Shown: positions 1 to 7,239, counted from the first letter of the stretch. The stretch: 25,898 nucleotides of DNA from Syntrophaceae bacterium UBA4778 (GCA_002403175.1 DHHG01000303.1:1-25898); one strand, 5' to 3'. The notes: generated by a model not told the origin, from the letters alone. Numbers and translations: made by a program.

Positions 1-128
1 TTCACATTATTTTGGACAGCAGTGAATGTCCTACAAGAATGTAATTCGATGACTTCAGGAAGGAAGTCGTGGCCAGAGGTCTTCACACCTACTGTCAAGA
101 AAACTCCAGCCATCGACAGATAATTTGA
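1..128. other. Window edge, ambiguous reading frames
   Basis: This edge stretch is open in one frame on each strand. On the plus strand the frame starting at base 1 is open to a TAA at 121-123. On the minus strand an ATG at 113-111 opens a frame that runs off the window, 15 bases after the yjbQ stop. Neither translation is recognisable and neither has a clear ribosome binding site, so I cannot tell whether a gene tail, a gene start or a spacer is present. Confidence 0.2.
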
Positions 129-548
129 TTATTCTCCAATAATTTTGACCAACACACGTTTTCTTCTTCTGCCATCAAATTCCCCATAAAAGATCTGCTC
201 CCAGGGGCCAAAATCGAGTTGGCCATTTGTGACGGCCACAACAACTTCTCTTCCCATCACTTGACGCTTCAGATGGGCATCGCCGTTATCTTCTCCGGTT
301 CGATTGTGAAGATATTGAGATATGGGCTCGTGAGGAGCCAGTCTCTCCAGCCATTTTTCATAGTCCTGGTGTAATCCCGATTCATCATCATTTATGAAAA
401 CAGAGGCGGTGATGTGCATCGCGTTGACCAGCGCAATTCCTTCGGATATAACACTTTCCTTTAAGCATTGGATAACCTGGGGCGTAATATTGATAAAAGC
501 CCTGCGATGGGCCACATTGAACCAAAGTTCCTTTCGATAAGATTTCAT
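129..548 (-). CDS. yjbQ: YjbQ/UPF0047 family protein (first copy)
   Basis: A 139-residue protein of the YjbQ/UPF0047 family, a small cytoplasmic beta-rich fold annotated as secondary thiamine-phosphate synthase because some members can complement thiamine-phosphate synthase mutants. The true cellular role is uncertain. Visible signatures are HITASVFIN (His45), the GDAH segment (His92), GPWEQIF and EFDG near the C-terminus, and the length fits the family. The ATG at 548 follows AGAGGAA at a suitable distance. It begins 19 bases after larB stops, so it is probably the last gene of the aroF-larC-larE-larB unit. A second, diverged copy lies at 10279-10680. Family assignment is firm, function is not. 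Confidence 0.9.
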   Translation of the reverse strand: MKSYRKELWFNVAHRRAFINITPQVIQCLKESVISEGIALVNAMHITASVFINDDESGLHQDYEKWLERLAPHEPISQYLHNRTGEDNGDAHLKRQVMGREVVVAVTNGQLDFGPWEQIFYGEFDGRRRKRVLVKIIGE

Positions 549-567
549 CCGGAAATTCCTCTTTATT

Positions 568-1317
568 TTATTTCAGCTTATTTATGATGCTGGCCATGTA
601 TCCAGCCCCGAATCCGTTATCGATGTTTACTACACATACACCACTGGCACAGCTGTTCAGCATCGTCAACAAAGCGGAGAGTCCTCCGAAGCTGGCTCCA
701 TAACCTGTGCTGGTCGGAACGGCTATGACGGGTTTATCGACCAGTCCACCGATGATACTTGGCAGAGCTCCATCCATTCCTGCTACAACGATAACAACTC
801 TGGCTCCTTTGATAACTTCGAGATTATGGAACAATCGATGAATGCCGGCTACCCCGACATCGACGATCCGTTCTACCTTGTTGCCGAAATGCTCTGCCGT
901 CACAGCCGCTTCCTCGGCCACAGGGAGATCAGATGTGCCTGCAGTTACAATGCTGATATAGGTCTCTGAAACTCGAAGGGCCTCTCTTTTAAAAGAGATG
1001 ATCCGTGCAACAGGGCTGTACACCGCTTCGGGGCAGACTTCCTGGATGGCCTTAAATATATTTTCTGTCGCCCTGGTTGCCAGAATATTCGCCTTTTTAT
1101 CCAGCAAGGCCTTGAAAATATCTCTGATCTGTTCTTCCGTTTTACCGGGGCAATAGATCACTTCAGGATAACCGACACGTTCTTCACGATGGGTATCTAT
1201 TTTGGCGCAGCCGACATCCAGGTAAAAATTATTTTTGAATAAGTTAATGCCTTCTTCTACACTCAGCCGGCCATCACGAATTTGTTCGAGGAAGCACCGC
1301 AGATCATTTTTTTCCAT
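568..1317 (-). CDS. larB: LarB, nickel-pincer cofactor carboxylase/hydrolase
   Basis: LarB carries out the first step of nickel-pincer nucleotide (NPN) synthesis: carboxylation of the pyridinium ring of nicotinic acid adenine dinucleotide with cleavage of its phosphoanhydride, giving P2CMN. The 249-residue protein has the usual LarB layout. The N-terminal segment contains [14 protein letters not shown] (residues 48-60), and the PurE-like C-terminal domain contains [24 protein letters not shown] and NIDNGFGAG. Cys223 in the NSCASG segment sits where the substrate-binding cysteine (Cys221) of Lactobacillus LarB is expected. The ATG is preceded by GGGGGAAA. It follows larE by 83 bases, and yjbQ starts 19 bases downstream. 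Confidence 0.95.
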   Translation of the reverse strand: MEKNDLRCFLEQIRDGRLSVEEGINLFKNNFYLDVGCAKIDTHREERVGYPEVIYCPGKTEEQIRDIFKALLDKKANILATRATENIFKAIQEVCPEAVYSPVARIISFKREALRVSETYISIVTAGTSDLPVAEEAAVTAEHFGNKVERIVDVGVAGIHRLFHNLEVIKGARVVIVVAGMDGALPSIIGGLVDKPVIAVPTSTGYGASFGGLSALLTMLNSCASGVCVVNIDNGFGAGYMASIINKLK

Positions 1318-1400
1318 TATTTTTTCCCCCGGCCTTCTTGCACAAAGTTATCCAGTGATACTGTTGCGGTAAAGGATAAGATGAATATTTTGAGGCCTGA

Positions 1401-2204
1401 TCATAGCACTTCGTTCATACTGCCGGTTCTGTATCCTTTCAGATCCATTGTTATGTAAGTGAATCCGCATTCTTTCAATTTAGAATGTATGCGGTTCATG
1501 ATTTCAGTGCTGAAGAATTTATTACGTTCTTTTTCCCCCACTTCTATCCGAGCCAGATCTCCATGGGTTCGCACACGTACATGCTGAAAACCGAGGTCTA
1601 ACAAAAATTGTTCCATTTTGTCGATTGTACGAAGTTGTTCTTTTGTAATTTTTTGTCCATAAGGAATGCGGGATACCAGACATGCGAAAGCAGGCTTATG
1701 CCAATTAGGAAGTCCCATCTGTTTAGATAGAATCCTGATTTCTTTTTTCCCGAATTTAGATTCCTGCAAGGGACAGGCAATCCCCAATTCCAGGATAGCT
1801 TTTGCTCCCGGCCGGTAATCATGTGTATCATCGGTATTTGAGCCATCGATCACGTGACTTATTCCGTTGTTTTCGGCGTAGTCTAAAAATTTAGAGTACA
1901 TTTCCCGTTTGCATATATAGCATCGATGAACCGGGTTGATTGAGAATTCCTCCAGTTCCAGTTCCCCTGTATCAATAACGATCTGCTTCGCCCCGATCTT
2001 TTTGGTCAGCCAGCTAGCCTCCTTGAATTCTCTGTCGGGAAATGAGGCGGACCGGGCTGTGATCGCAACAGCACGATCGCCCAACTCATCATGTGCTATT
2101 TTTAGAAGTAAGGTGCTGTCCACACCTCCTGAAAAGGCAACGGCAACGCTACCCATTTTCTTCAGCTTATGCCGGAGAAATTTCAGTTTGGAATCCAGTT
2201 CCAT
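1401..2204 (-). CDS. larE: LarE, ATP-dependent sulfur transferase for NPN cofactor
   Basis: LarE adenylates the carboxylates of P2CMN and replaces them with sulfur, giving the dithiocarboxylate ligand of the nickel-pincer cofactor. The 267-residue protein has the PP-loop signature SGGVDS (residues 25-30) and DGSNTDD (120-126). FACLVSRIPYG places Cys175 where the sacrificial Cys176 of Lactobacillus LarE is expected. It also carries RCYIC (Cys95, Cys98), so three cysteines could hold a [4Fe-4S] cluster as in the iron-sulfur type LarE. This is an inference from the sequence alone. The ATG is preceded by AAGGA, 53 bases after larC ends. Confidence 0.95.
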   Translation of the reverse strand: MELDSKLKFLRHKLKKMGSVAVAFSGGVDSTLLLKIAHDELGDRAVAITARSASFPDREFKEASWLTKKIGAKQIVIDTGELELEEFSINPVHRCYICKREMYSKFLDYAENNGISHVIDGSNTDDTHDYRPGAKAILELGIACPLQESKFGKKEIRILSKQMGLPNWHKPAFACLVSRIPYGQKITKEQLRTIDKMEQFLLDLGFQHVRVRTHGDLARIEVGEKERNKFFSTEIMNRIHSKLKECGFTYITMDLKGYRTGSMNEVL

Positions 2205-2257
2205 ATCGTTTCCTTTTAAACCGAGAAAATCTCAAAAAACTCCCCAGGATAGGTTCT

Positions 2258-3433
2258 TCATTCCAGATCTTTTTGTAAGCTTTCCATGATCTCCAGAATC
2301 GAGATCCCTTTCTCTTTGGACAGAGCCTTACAGAATTCATATTCCGGCTTAACCTTGATTCGTTTGCCGCGATAGTATGCATTCTTAACCGGTATTTTCC
2401 CGAATTTCGTGCTGATTTCGGAAATGTCCCGTTTCAGCATAAGCTTGCTTACTCGATGATATCTCAAACCAAACGTAGTTGTTTGTTTCCAAAGCACCTC
2501 TTCCAGTTCAGACATCTTCTCAATATCGCAGAGTATGCTTATTTTAATCGCAGGGCGGGACTTTTTCATGATGATCGGTGTCAGATAGACATCCTGGGCC
2601 CCCTTTTCGAACAGGGTCTCCAGAATGAGATCATAGGACTCCGGGCTCATATCGTCTATATTGGTTTCAATCAGGCAGGCATCTCTCCTGTCGAGGTCAG
2701 AATCGGATACGGTTTCTGCATTGCCCAGGAATACCCTGAGCACATTGGGAATGTCCAGGTCACGCATCCCTATGCCGTAACCGATGCCGGTCGGAATAAA
2801 ATCCAGATGATCCGTGAATTCATCAACTGTTGCCGCCAGGATTGCCGCCCCGGTCGGTGTTGCGGCTTCAAAGGATACAGATCCTGTGCGGATTGGAATG
2901 CCTTTCAGAATTTCAGCTGTTGCAGGTGCAGGAACCGGGAAAATTCCATGAGAACATTTTACAAAACCGCTTCCGACTTGAACCGGTGATGAGAAAATTT
3001 TATCTACCTTCAAATTTTCCAGGCAGATCGCCGCCCCGACAATATCGATAATGGAATCAATGGCTCCGATTTCGTGAAAAACTACTTCATCAATCTCCTG
3101 GCCGTGAATTTTGGCCTCTGCTTCAGCCAGTATGCGAAAGATTTTAAGGCTATTCTTTTTAACTTGTTCGGAAAGATTGCTGGTGGAAATGAGATCTTTT
3201 ATTTTCTTAAAATCTGTATGGGCCTGTAAGGGTTCCCCGGATAAAACAATCTCACACCGCGTTCCCCCAATTTCCCTTCGAAATTCTCTTTTGAATTGTA
3301 TTTGGTAGGGACCTGATTTCAATTTCCCCAATTCAGAGAGAAGGTAATCCGTATCCGCCCCGAGATCTATTAGGGCGCCAAGATTCATGTCCCCGCTGAT
3401 TCCGGCGAAACAATCGTAATAAAGGATTTTCAA
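2258..3433 (-). CDS. larC: LarC, nickel insertase for NPN cofactor
   Basis: LarC inserts nickel into the dithiolated precursor in a CTP-dependent reaction, completing the nickel-pincer nucleotide. The N-terminal domain begins KILYYDCFAGISGDM, followed by HEIGAIDSIIDI (residues 120-131) and SHGIFPVPAPAT. The LarC2 part begins around ETNIDDMSPE. Both halves lie in one uninterrupted frame, unlike Lactobacillus plantarum where they are joined by frameshifting. I chose the TTG at 3433 (391 aa) because GAGGGA lies six bases upstream and the protein then starts exactly where homologues do. A GTG at 3466 would add 11 unconserved residues. It follows aroF by 56 bases. Confidence 0.95.
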   Translation of the reverse strand: MKILYYDCFAGISGDMNLGALIDLGADTDYLLSELGKLKSGPYQIQFKREFRREIGGTRCEIVLSGEPLQAHTDFKKIKDLISTSNLSEQVKKNSLKIFRILAEAEAKIHGQEIDEVVFHEIGAIDSIIDIVGAAICLENLKVDKIFSSPVQVGSGFVKCSHGIFPVPAPATAEILKGIPIRTGSVSFEAATPTGAAILAATVDEFTDHLDFIPTGIGYGIGMRDLDIPNVLRVFLGNAETVSDSDLDRRDACLIETNIDDMSPESYDLILETLFEKGAQDVYLTPIIMKKSRPAIKISILCDIEKMSELEEVLWKQTTTFGLRYHRVSKLMLKRDISEISTKFGKIPVKNAYYRGKRIKVKPEYEFCKALSKEKGISILEIMESLQKDLE

Positions 3434-3489
3434 GGCTGATCCCTCATCTTGTGAGCATACGGGCACGAGAAGAAATCAAGCTGCTTTGA

Positions 3490-4500
3490 TCAAAATCCAA
3501 GGAATGATCTCAGAGCTTTGATCTCATCCATTAACTTGCTGAATTCCTGGATATTCAGTGTTTGAGGACCATCCGATAATGCTTTATCAGGTTCCGGATG
3601 CACTTCCACCATAATGCCGTTGGCGCCTGCGATCAGGGCTGCCTTGGCCATAGGGGGCACGAGCTTTCTTTTCCCAGTTGCATGGGACGGATCAACAATG
3701 ATGGGTAGATGCGATAATTCATGAATCAGCGGAACGACTGAAAGGTCAAGGCTGTTGCGCGTTGCTGTTTCAAATGTGCGTATGCCGCGTTCACACAGGA
3801 TAATCCGGTGATTACCTTCAGCATAAATATATTCGGCAGCTGCCAGGAATTCTTCCACCGTGGCACTCATTCCTCTTTTCAGCAGTACCGGCTTTTGGAT
3901 CTTTCCCAGCTCTCTGAGTAAATCAAAATTCTGCATGTTGCGGGCGCCTACCTGCAACACATCCGCATAGGTATTCACCAATTCTACATTTTCCGGACTC
4001 ATAACTTCTGTCACAATCGGAAGTCCGGCTTTTTGGCCGGCCATGGCCAACAATTTCAAACCTTCCTCTTTTAATCCCTGAAAAGTATGGGGTCCGGTTC
4101 GCGGCTTAAATGCGCCACCTCTGAGTAAATCCGCTCCCAATCGTTTAACAGCCAAAGCGGTTTTGATGATTTGGTCTTCATTTTCGACGGCGCAGGGCCC
4201 GGCGATCACTACCGGTTTTTTCTTTTCGCCTATTGTTATCCCGGCGATCTCGACAAGAGTACCCTTAGGATGAAAGTCCCTGGATACCATTTTATAGGGC
4301 TTGGTCACATGGATAATTTCGGTTACGCCAGGGAGGTGACGAATATTGATATCATCTATATAACCTTTATTGCCCAGAACACCGATTGCAGTTCTCTCAT
4401 TTCCGGGAATGGGTTTAGCGGTCAATCCCATTTTCTTCACTGCCGCAATGACCGTTTCAATTTGCTTGCGGTCGGCCTTGTGATGCATTACTACCAACAA
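3490..4500 (-). CDS. aroF: 3-deoxy-7-phosphoheptulonate synthase (DAHP synthase)
   Basis: Condenses phosphoenolpyruvate with erythrose 4-phosphate, the first step of the shikimate pathway. The 336-residue protein has an N-terminal ferredoxin-like regulatory domain (about 1-70) and then the TIM-barrel catalytic domain of the AroA-beta/KDO8P-synthase-related type. Motifs are AGPCAVE (Cys103), LLRGGAFKPRTGPHTFQG, DPSHATGKR (His273), MVEVHPEP (Glu299) and SDGPQTL (Asp310), which supply the expected metal ligands. The start is a TTG at 4500 with AGGGAG eight bases upstream, and the next codons match the usual start of the regulatory domain. It heads the run into larC-larE-larB. The symbol follows common use for this form, and chorismate-linked context is otherwise absent. 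Confidence 0.93.
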   Translation of the reverse strand: MLVVMHHKADRKQIETVIAAVKKMGLTAKPIPGNERTAIGVLGNKGYIDDINIRHLPGVTEIIHVTKPYKMVSRDFHPKGTLVEIAGITIGEKKKPVVIAGPCAVENEDQIIKTALAVKRLGADLLRGGAFKPRTGPHTFQGLKEEGLKLLAMAGQKAGLPIVTEVMSPENVELVNTYADVLQVGARNMQNFDLLRELGKIQKPVLLKRGMSATVEEFLAAAEYIYAEGNHRIILCERGIRTFETATRNSLDLSVVPLIHELSHLPIIVDPSHATGKRKLVPPMAKAALIAGANGIMVEVHPEPDKALSDGPQTLNIQEFSKLMDEIKALRSFLGF

Positions 4501-4546
4501 TATTAGATCTCCCTGAATACTGGAATATAACAGAATTTCTTACCTG

Positions 4547-4574
4547 CATAATCACATTCGATTATGTGAGTCAA
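4547..4574 (-). promoter_or_regulatory. Candidate promoter/operator upstream of aroF
   Basis: A perfect 7-base inverted repeat (CATAATC, six bases, GATTATG; 4547-4553 and 4560-4566) lies beside a minus-strand TTGACT (4574-4569) that could be a -35 element for aroF. The matching -10 is poor, so the promoter call is tentative. The repeat could instead be a weak terminator for the upstream nitroreductase, but no T-run follows it. Confidence 0.3.
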
Positions 4575-4603
4575 ATACTTTCTTCCCCAAAAGGCTTTGT
4601 GCT

Positions 4604-5176
4604 TTACGAATTAACAATGACTTCCCTTAAAGATCGCTTTGGGACATGATGCTTTTGTTCCTGATCCCGCCAGTACCTGATATCACCATCGGTTCCAATC
4701 GGCTCGATTATGACTGTTTCCTTGGGCTTTCCCAGAGCAATAACCAGAAGGATTTCAAACCGGTGAGATATGTTAAGGGCCGTTCTCAAATTTTCGCGCT
4801 GGACAGCAGCGATGATGCATCCACCCAGGCCCCTCTCGACCGCTGCCAGCAGAATGGTTTGTGCTGCAATGCCGTCATCATACCTGAATGATGGACTTAT
4901 TTGGCTGTCTCCTAACATGATGATATAGGCTGAAGGCCTTTCCGATTCAATAGGACCTGACCAGTCCGACAGGTATCCTGCCCAGGCCAGATGAGGATAG
5001 ATCAGTTGGTTGCTTTTGGAATCGAAAGACAGATAATACTTCAGGGGTTGTTTATTCCCGGCAGAGGCTGTCATTCTGGCCAGGTCTATTATCTCTTCAA
5101 GGGCATTGCGGCTGATCCTGTGGTCTCCATGAAAGCGTCGATAGCTGCGATTTTTCATAACCAACTCTTTCAGCAT
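4604..5176 (-). CDS. Nitroreductase family protein
   Basis: A 190-residue FMN-dependent oxidoreductase of the nitroreductase fold. The N-terminal KNRSYRRF supplies the usual FMN-phosphate contacts, ASAGNKQPLKYY is the second conserved block, and DDGIAAQTILLAAVERGLGG followed by LVIALGKP is the typical C-terminal half. The substrate cannot be read from the sequence. The ATG is preceded by GAAGGAG. The gene has its own upstream spacer of about 150 bases and ends about 100 bases before aroF, so it is probably transcribed separately. Confidence 0.88.
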   Translation of the reverse strand: MLKELVMKNRSYRRFHGDHRISRNALEEIIDLARMTASAGNKQPLKYYLSFDSKSNQLIYPHLAWAGYLSDWSGPIESERPSAYIIMLGDSQISPSFRYDDGIAAQTILLAAVERGLGGCIIAAVQRENLRTALNISHRFEILLVIALGKPKETVIIEPIGTDGDIRYWRDQEQKHHVPKRSLREVIVNS

Positions 5177-5327
5177 TGTTTATCTCCTTCGGTAAATAAA
5201 GGCAGTAATATCTCTTCCTGAATAGAAAGGACTATTCGTAATGAAAATGATTATTTTTTAAATGTAAGATTGTCAATCAAAATTCAGGAATTGATCTGAT
5301 TGGGTGGAAACAGAAGTAATGTGATCA

Positions 5328-5588
5328 TTATAGAAGTTGAATATTCTCCCTCGTTTTTCCGATCGGAAAAACGGGGAATGCCTCAAAATGCATAATATCC
5401 ATCCATTTGGATCTGGCGGAAATTAATCCTTTTGCATCCGCTTTTATTACACAAATAGCTCGACAACCCTGGAGATCAAAGAATTCATATAATACCTTAA
5501 TCTCCGAAGGCCACTCCCAATTGGACACACGTGTTCTAATTTCTCGTTCATCACCAGGGGCCCAGGTACAGATGATCATAAAAAACAT
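5328..5588 (-). CDS. DUF3303-like small protein
   Basis: An 86-residue protein with no signal peptide or membrane segment. It resembles small DUF3303 proteins, which start with an MFFMII.TW-like strand, have a mid segment like CRAICVIKADAKGLI, and end with a W..IMHFEAFPVFP-like strand. The fold is expected to be a ferredoxin-like dimeric alpha-beta barrel, and no activity is established. An almost perfect Shine-Dalgarno (AGGAGGTG, 5603-5596) eight bases from the ATG supports expression. It is flanked by spacers of 150 to 200 bases and therefore probably monocistronic. Confidence 0.7.
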   Translation of the reverse strand: MFFMIICTWAPGDEREIRTRVSNWEWPSEIKVLYEFFDLQGCRAICVIKADAKGLISARSKWMDIMHFEAFPVFPIGKTRENIQLL

Positions 5589-5621
5589 GAATTCTCACCT
5601 CCTCAAGTATTTTAACGAAAA

Positions 5622-5643
5622 ATGCATAGCTAGCTGGATGCAT
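5622..5643. repeat. Palindromic site upstream of the DUF3303-like gene
   Basis: Two ATGCAT hexamers (5622-5627 and 5638-5643) flank a central AGCTAGCT (5628-5635), making a 22-base imperfect palindrome. It lies 34-55 bases upstream of the DUF3303-like start codon, where an operator or 5' leader hairpin would sit. Its function is inferred from position only. Confidence 0.4.
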
Positions 5644-5738
5644 CTGCGTAGAGAATATCCATGTTTTTATTTTATAATCAATGCGCCGTTATTCGTATTT
5701 TAAACACATTGTGTGCAGAACCCAAAATGAATCCGGCA

Positions 5739-5779
5739 GCGAGCGCACTCCCCGCTGATAGCGGCGGGGTAAGCGAGCG
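5739..5779. repeat. GC-rich hairpin framed by direct repeats
   Basis: CCCCGC (5750-5755) and GCGGGG (5764-5769) form a hairpin, with a nested CGCT-GAT-AGCG. Identical GCGAGCG copies lie at 5739-5745 and 5773-5779. The element sits just beyond the stop of the AtpZ-like gene and stands out in an AT-rich spacer. It could act as a transcript 3'-end structure (there is no clear T-run) or be a small dispersed repeat. Confidence 0.4.
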
Positions 5780-5788
5780 AATCACGCC

Positions 5789-6046
5789 TTAAACATGATC
5801 CTGGAGAATCTTCGATTTGTGATCCTTTGTTATCCAGGCATCCTGAAACAGTCTTCCTATGCCCAGGATGACGGCCAGCAGGAAGAATCCCAGCATGAAT
5901 GTCGGGGTAGTATTGAACATCTTGTCAAGCCAATTTCCGAAATAGAGAAAGAGAAAGGAGCTGATTGCAATCGCAATCCCCCAGGCACTCACGAGCAGAA
6001 TCTGACTGAATTGTTCAGGTTCGTTTTTGTGTTTTGCAACCAACAT
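5789..6046 (-). CDS. AtpZ/AtpI-like small membrane protein
   Basis: An 85-residue protein with two hydrophobic segments (about residues 17-38 and 47-65). The linking FLFLYFGNWLDKMFNTTP and the following FMLGFFLLAVILGIGRLF match the AtpZ family, small subunits associated with F0F1-ATPase assembly or with cation transport beside AtpI. No other ATP synthase gene is in the window. I chose the ATG at 6046 because AGGAGGT lies seven bases upstream. A TTG at 6100, overlapping the stop of the preceding gene, would add 18 polar residues. It lies directly downstream of a second small membrane protein and is likely co-translated with it. Confidence 0.75.
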   Translation of the reverse strand: MLVAKHKNEPEQFSQILLVSAWGIAIAISSFLFLYFGNWLDKMFNTTPTFMLGFFLLAVILGIGRLFQDAWITKDHKSKILQDHV

Positions 6047-6053
6047 GGCAATT

Positions 6054-6060
6054 ACCTCCT
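6054..6060 (-). promoter_or_regulatory. Ribosome binding site fixing the AtpZ-like start
   Basis: A consensus AGGAGGT on the minus strand, seven bases upstream of the ATG at 6046. It argues against the longer TTG start at 6100. Confidence 0.75.
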
Positions 6061-6096
6061 CCCTGTCTGATGCGTCGGTCTCGAAAAGATCGGCGC

Positions 6097-6372
6097 TCAA
6101 TCGACCAAAGATTTTATAATATTTACAAACGGGGTTGTAAAAACAGCAACCATGATCGTATAGAGCGCAAAACTGCCGATGGCCTCACTCAGATACAGTT
6201 CTTCATATTTCTCTTTTAAAGATATGATGATTAAACCTCCGATTATGACTGCACCCATATGAAAATATGGGAATTCATTTACGCCAGTTGCTGAAAATTC
6301 GGCAAAACCAAATGATGCAGATACTAGCACTACAAATCCCGATAGCATCAGTGTCGGAAATAACTTTTTCAT
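6097..6372 (-). CDS. Unrecognised small membrane protein
   Basis: A 91-residue protein I do not recognise. It has a hydrophobic N-terminus (MKKLFPTLMLSGFVVLV followed by ASFGFAEF, possibly a cleaved signal peptide). A short polar stretch, a second membrane segment (HMGAVIIGGLIIISL), a charged loop (KEKYEELYLSE) and a third segment (FALYTIMVAVFTTPFVNII) follow. The ATG is preceded by GAGAAGGA. The AtpZ-like start lies 50 bases past its stop, so the two probably form a unit. It may be an accessory membrane subunit working with the AtpZ-like protein, but this rests on adjacency only. Confidence 0.7.
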   Translation of the reverse strand: MKKLFPTLMLSGFVVLVSASFGFAEFSATGVNEFPYFHMGAVIIGGLIIISLKEKYEELYLSEAIGSFALYTIMVAVFTTPFVNIIKSLVD

Positions 6373-6637
6373 GGCATCCTTCTCTTCGATATTGTTCCTG
6401 TTTTCAATTTGAAGAATATGAAATTTTCGTGCCAGTCTGAATGAAAGATGACTATATGTATGTAGCTGAAATTAAATAAGAAATTTTAAAGCGCAGGCTG
6501 AAGTTGTTCAGAAAGGATATTATTTTAAAAGAAACTTTAAAATGCATTGAACAAATCTTTAAAATTAATTAGAAACATTAAACTTTATGTTTATTCTTTG
6601 TTATTCAGAAGAAAGCAAGAGAGGAGGAAAACCGATA
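6373..6637. other. Divergent AT-rich intergenic region
   Basis: This spacer separates the minus-strand membrane pair from the plus-strand pyruvate-kinase-domain gene and must hold both promoters. It is very AT-rich, and CTTTAAAAT occurs twice (6535-6543 and 6557-6565) with related TTTTAAA tracts nearby. I see no convincing -35/-10 pair and no RNA gene. Confidence 0.5.
6622..6627 (+). promoter_or_regulatory. Ribosome binding site fixing the PK-domain start
   Basis: AGGAGG lies ten bases before the ATG at 6638, where the conserved domain begins. This supports the shorter start over the ATG at 6587. Confidence 0.65.
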
Positions 6638-7210
6638 ATGTCGACAGTTTCTCATTTTTCGTTTCAGAAATCCGGGTCAATCAATACGTCAGCGGTATTA
6701 GATGCAGTCGCCCGGAGGGCATCGGATCTTTTAATTAAAAATATTATTGTGGCGACATGTTCGGGAGAAACGGCCTTTGCGGCAGCGGAAAAATTTGGGA
6801 AGGAAAGAAATATAATCGCTGTGACGCATGTGACCGGGTTTGCGAATCCAAATGAACAGGAATTAAGTGAAGCAGACCGAAAAAGGATTATAGACATGGG
6901 AATCACTGTTTTTACAGGCCAACATGCCTTCGGTGGAGTCGGCCGGGCAGTACGGAATAAACTTGCTACTTACCAAATGGATGAAATTATGGCGTATACA
7001 TTGAGGACTTTCGGACAGGGTACCAAAGTAGCCATAGAGATTGCCTTAATGGCAGCAGATGCCGGACTGGTTCGAACGGATGAGGATCTTATTTCTATCG
7101 GGGGTACAATATCGGGGGCCGATACGGCACTTATTCTGCAACCCGCAAACAGCAGTCATTTTTTTGATCTAAAGGTGAGGGAGATTATTTGTAAGCCCTC
7201 CAGCTTTTGA
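6638..7210 (+). CDS. Stand-alone pyruvate kinase C-terminal domain protein
   Basis: A 190-residue protein corresponding only to the alpha/beta C-terminal (allosteric) domain of pyruvate kinase, without the catalytic barrel. It contains IIVATCSGETAFAAAE, NIIAVTHVTGFANP, IDMGITVFTGQHAFGG and ISIGGTISGADTALIL. Such free domains occur in various bacteria and archaea, and their job is not established. Phosphosugar or nucleotide sensing is plausible but inferred. AGGAGG at 6622-6627 sets the ATG at 6638. An upstream ATG at 6587 has no ribosome binding site. The M29 aminopeptidase starts 29 bases after its stop, suggesting an operon. Confidence 0.87.
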   Translation: MSTVSHFSFQKSGSINTSAVLDAVARRASDLLIKNIIVATCSGETAFAAAEKFGKERNIIAVTHVTGFANPNEQELSEADRKRIIDMGITVFTGQHAFGGVGRAVRNKLATYQMDEIMAYTLRTFGQGTKVAIEIALMAADAGLVRTDEDLISIGGTISGADTALILQPANSSHFFDLKVREIICKPSSF

Positions 7211-7239
7211 TCTAATTTTATTTTTTCAGGAGGAATGTA

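Noticed and set aside
637..652. TGGCAC as a possible sigma-54 promoter element (given NtrX in the window)
   Set aside because: It lies inside larB and lacks the matching TTGC element at the required spacing.
2456..2989. Long plus-strand open frame (about 177 codons) opposite larC
   Set aside because: It lies wholly antisense to a well-conserved gene, its translation is rich in Cys, Arg and His with no family pattern, and it has no ribosome binding site.
5236..5262. Fur-box-like AT-rich stretch (AATGAAAATGATTATTTTT) upstream of the nitroreductase
   Set aside because: It matches the Fur consensus only in part and lies in generally AT-rich sequence, so it is not supportable without a motif score.
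5407..5703. Plus-strand open frame opposite the DUF3303-like gene
   Set aside because: The minus strand has a near-perfect ribosome binding site and a family-like protein. The plus-strand translation is not protein-like and lacks a start signal.
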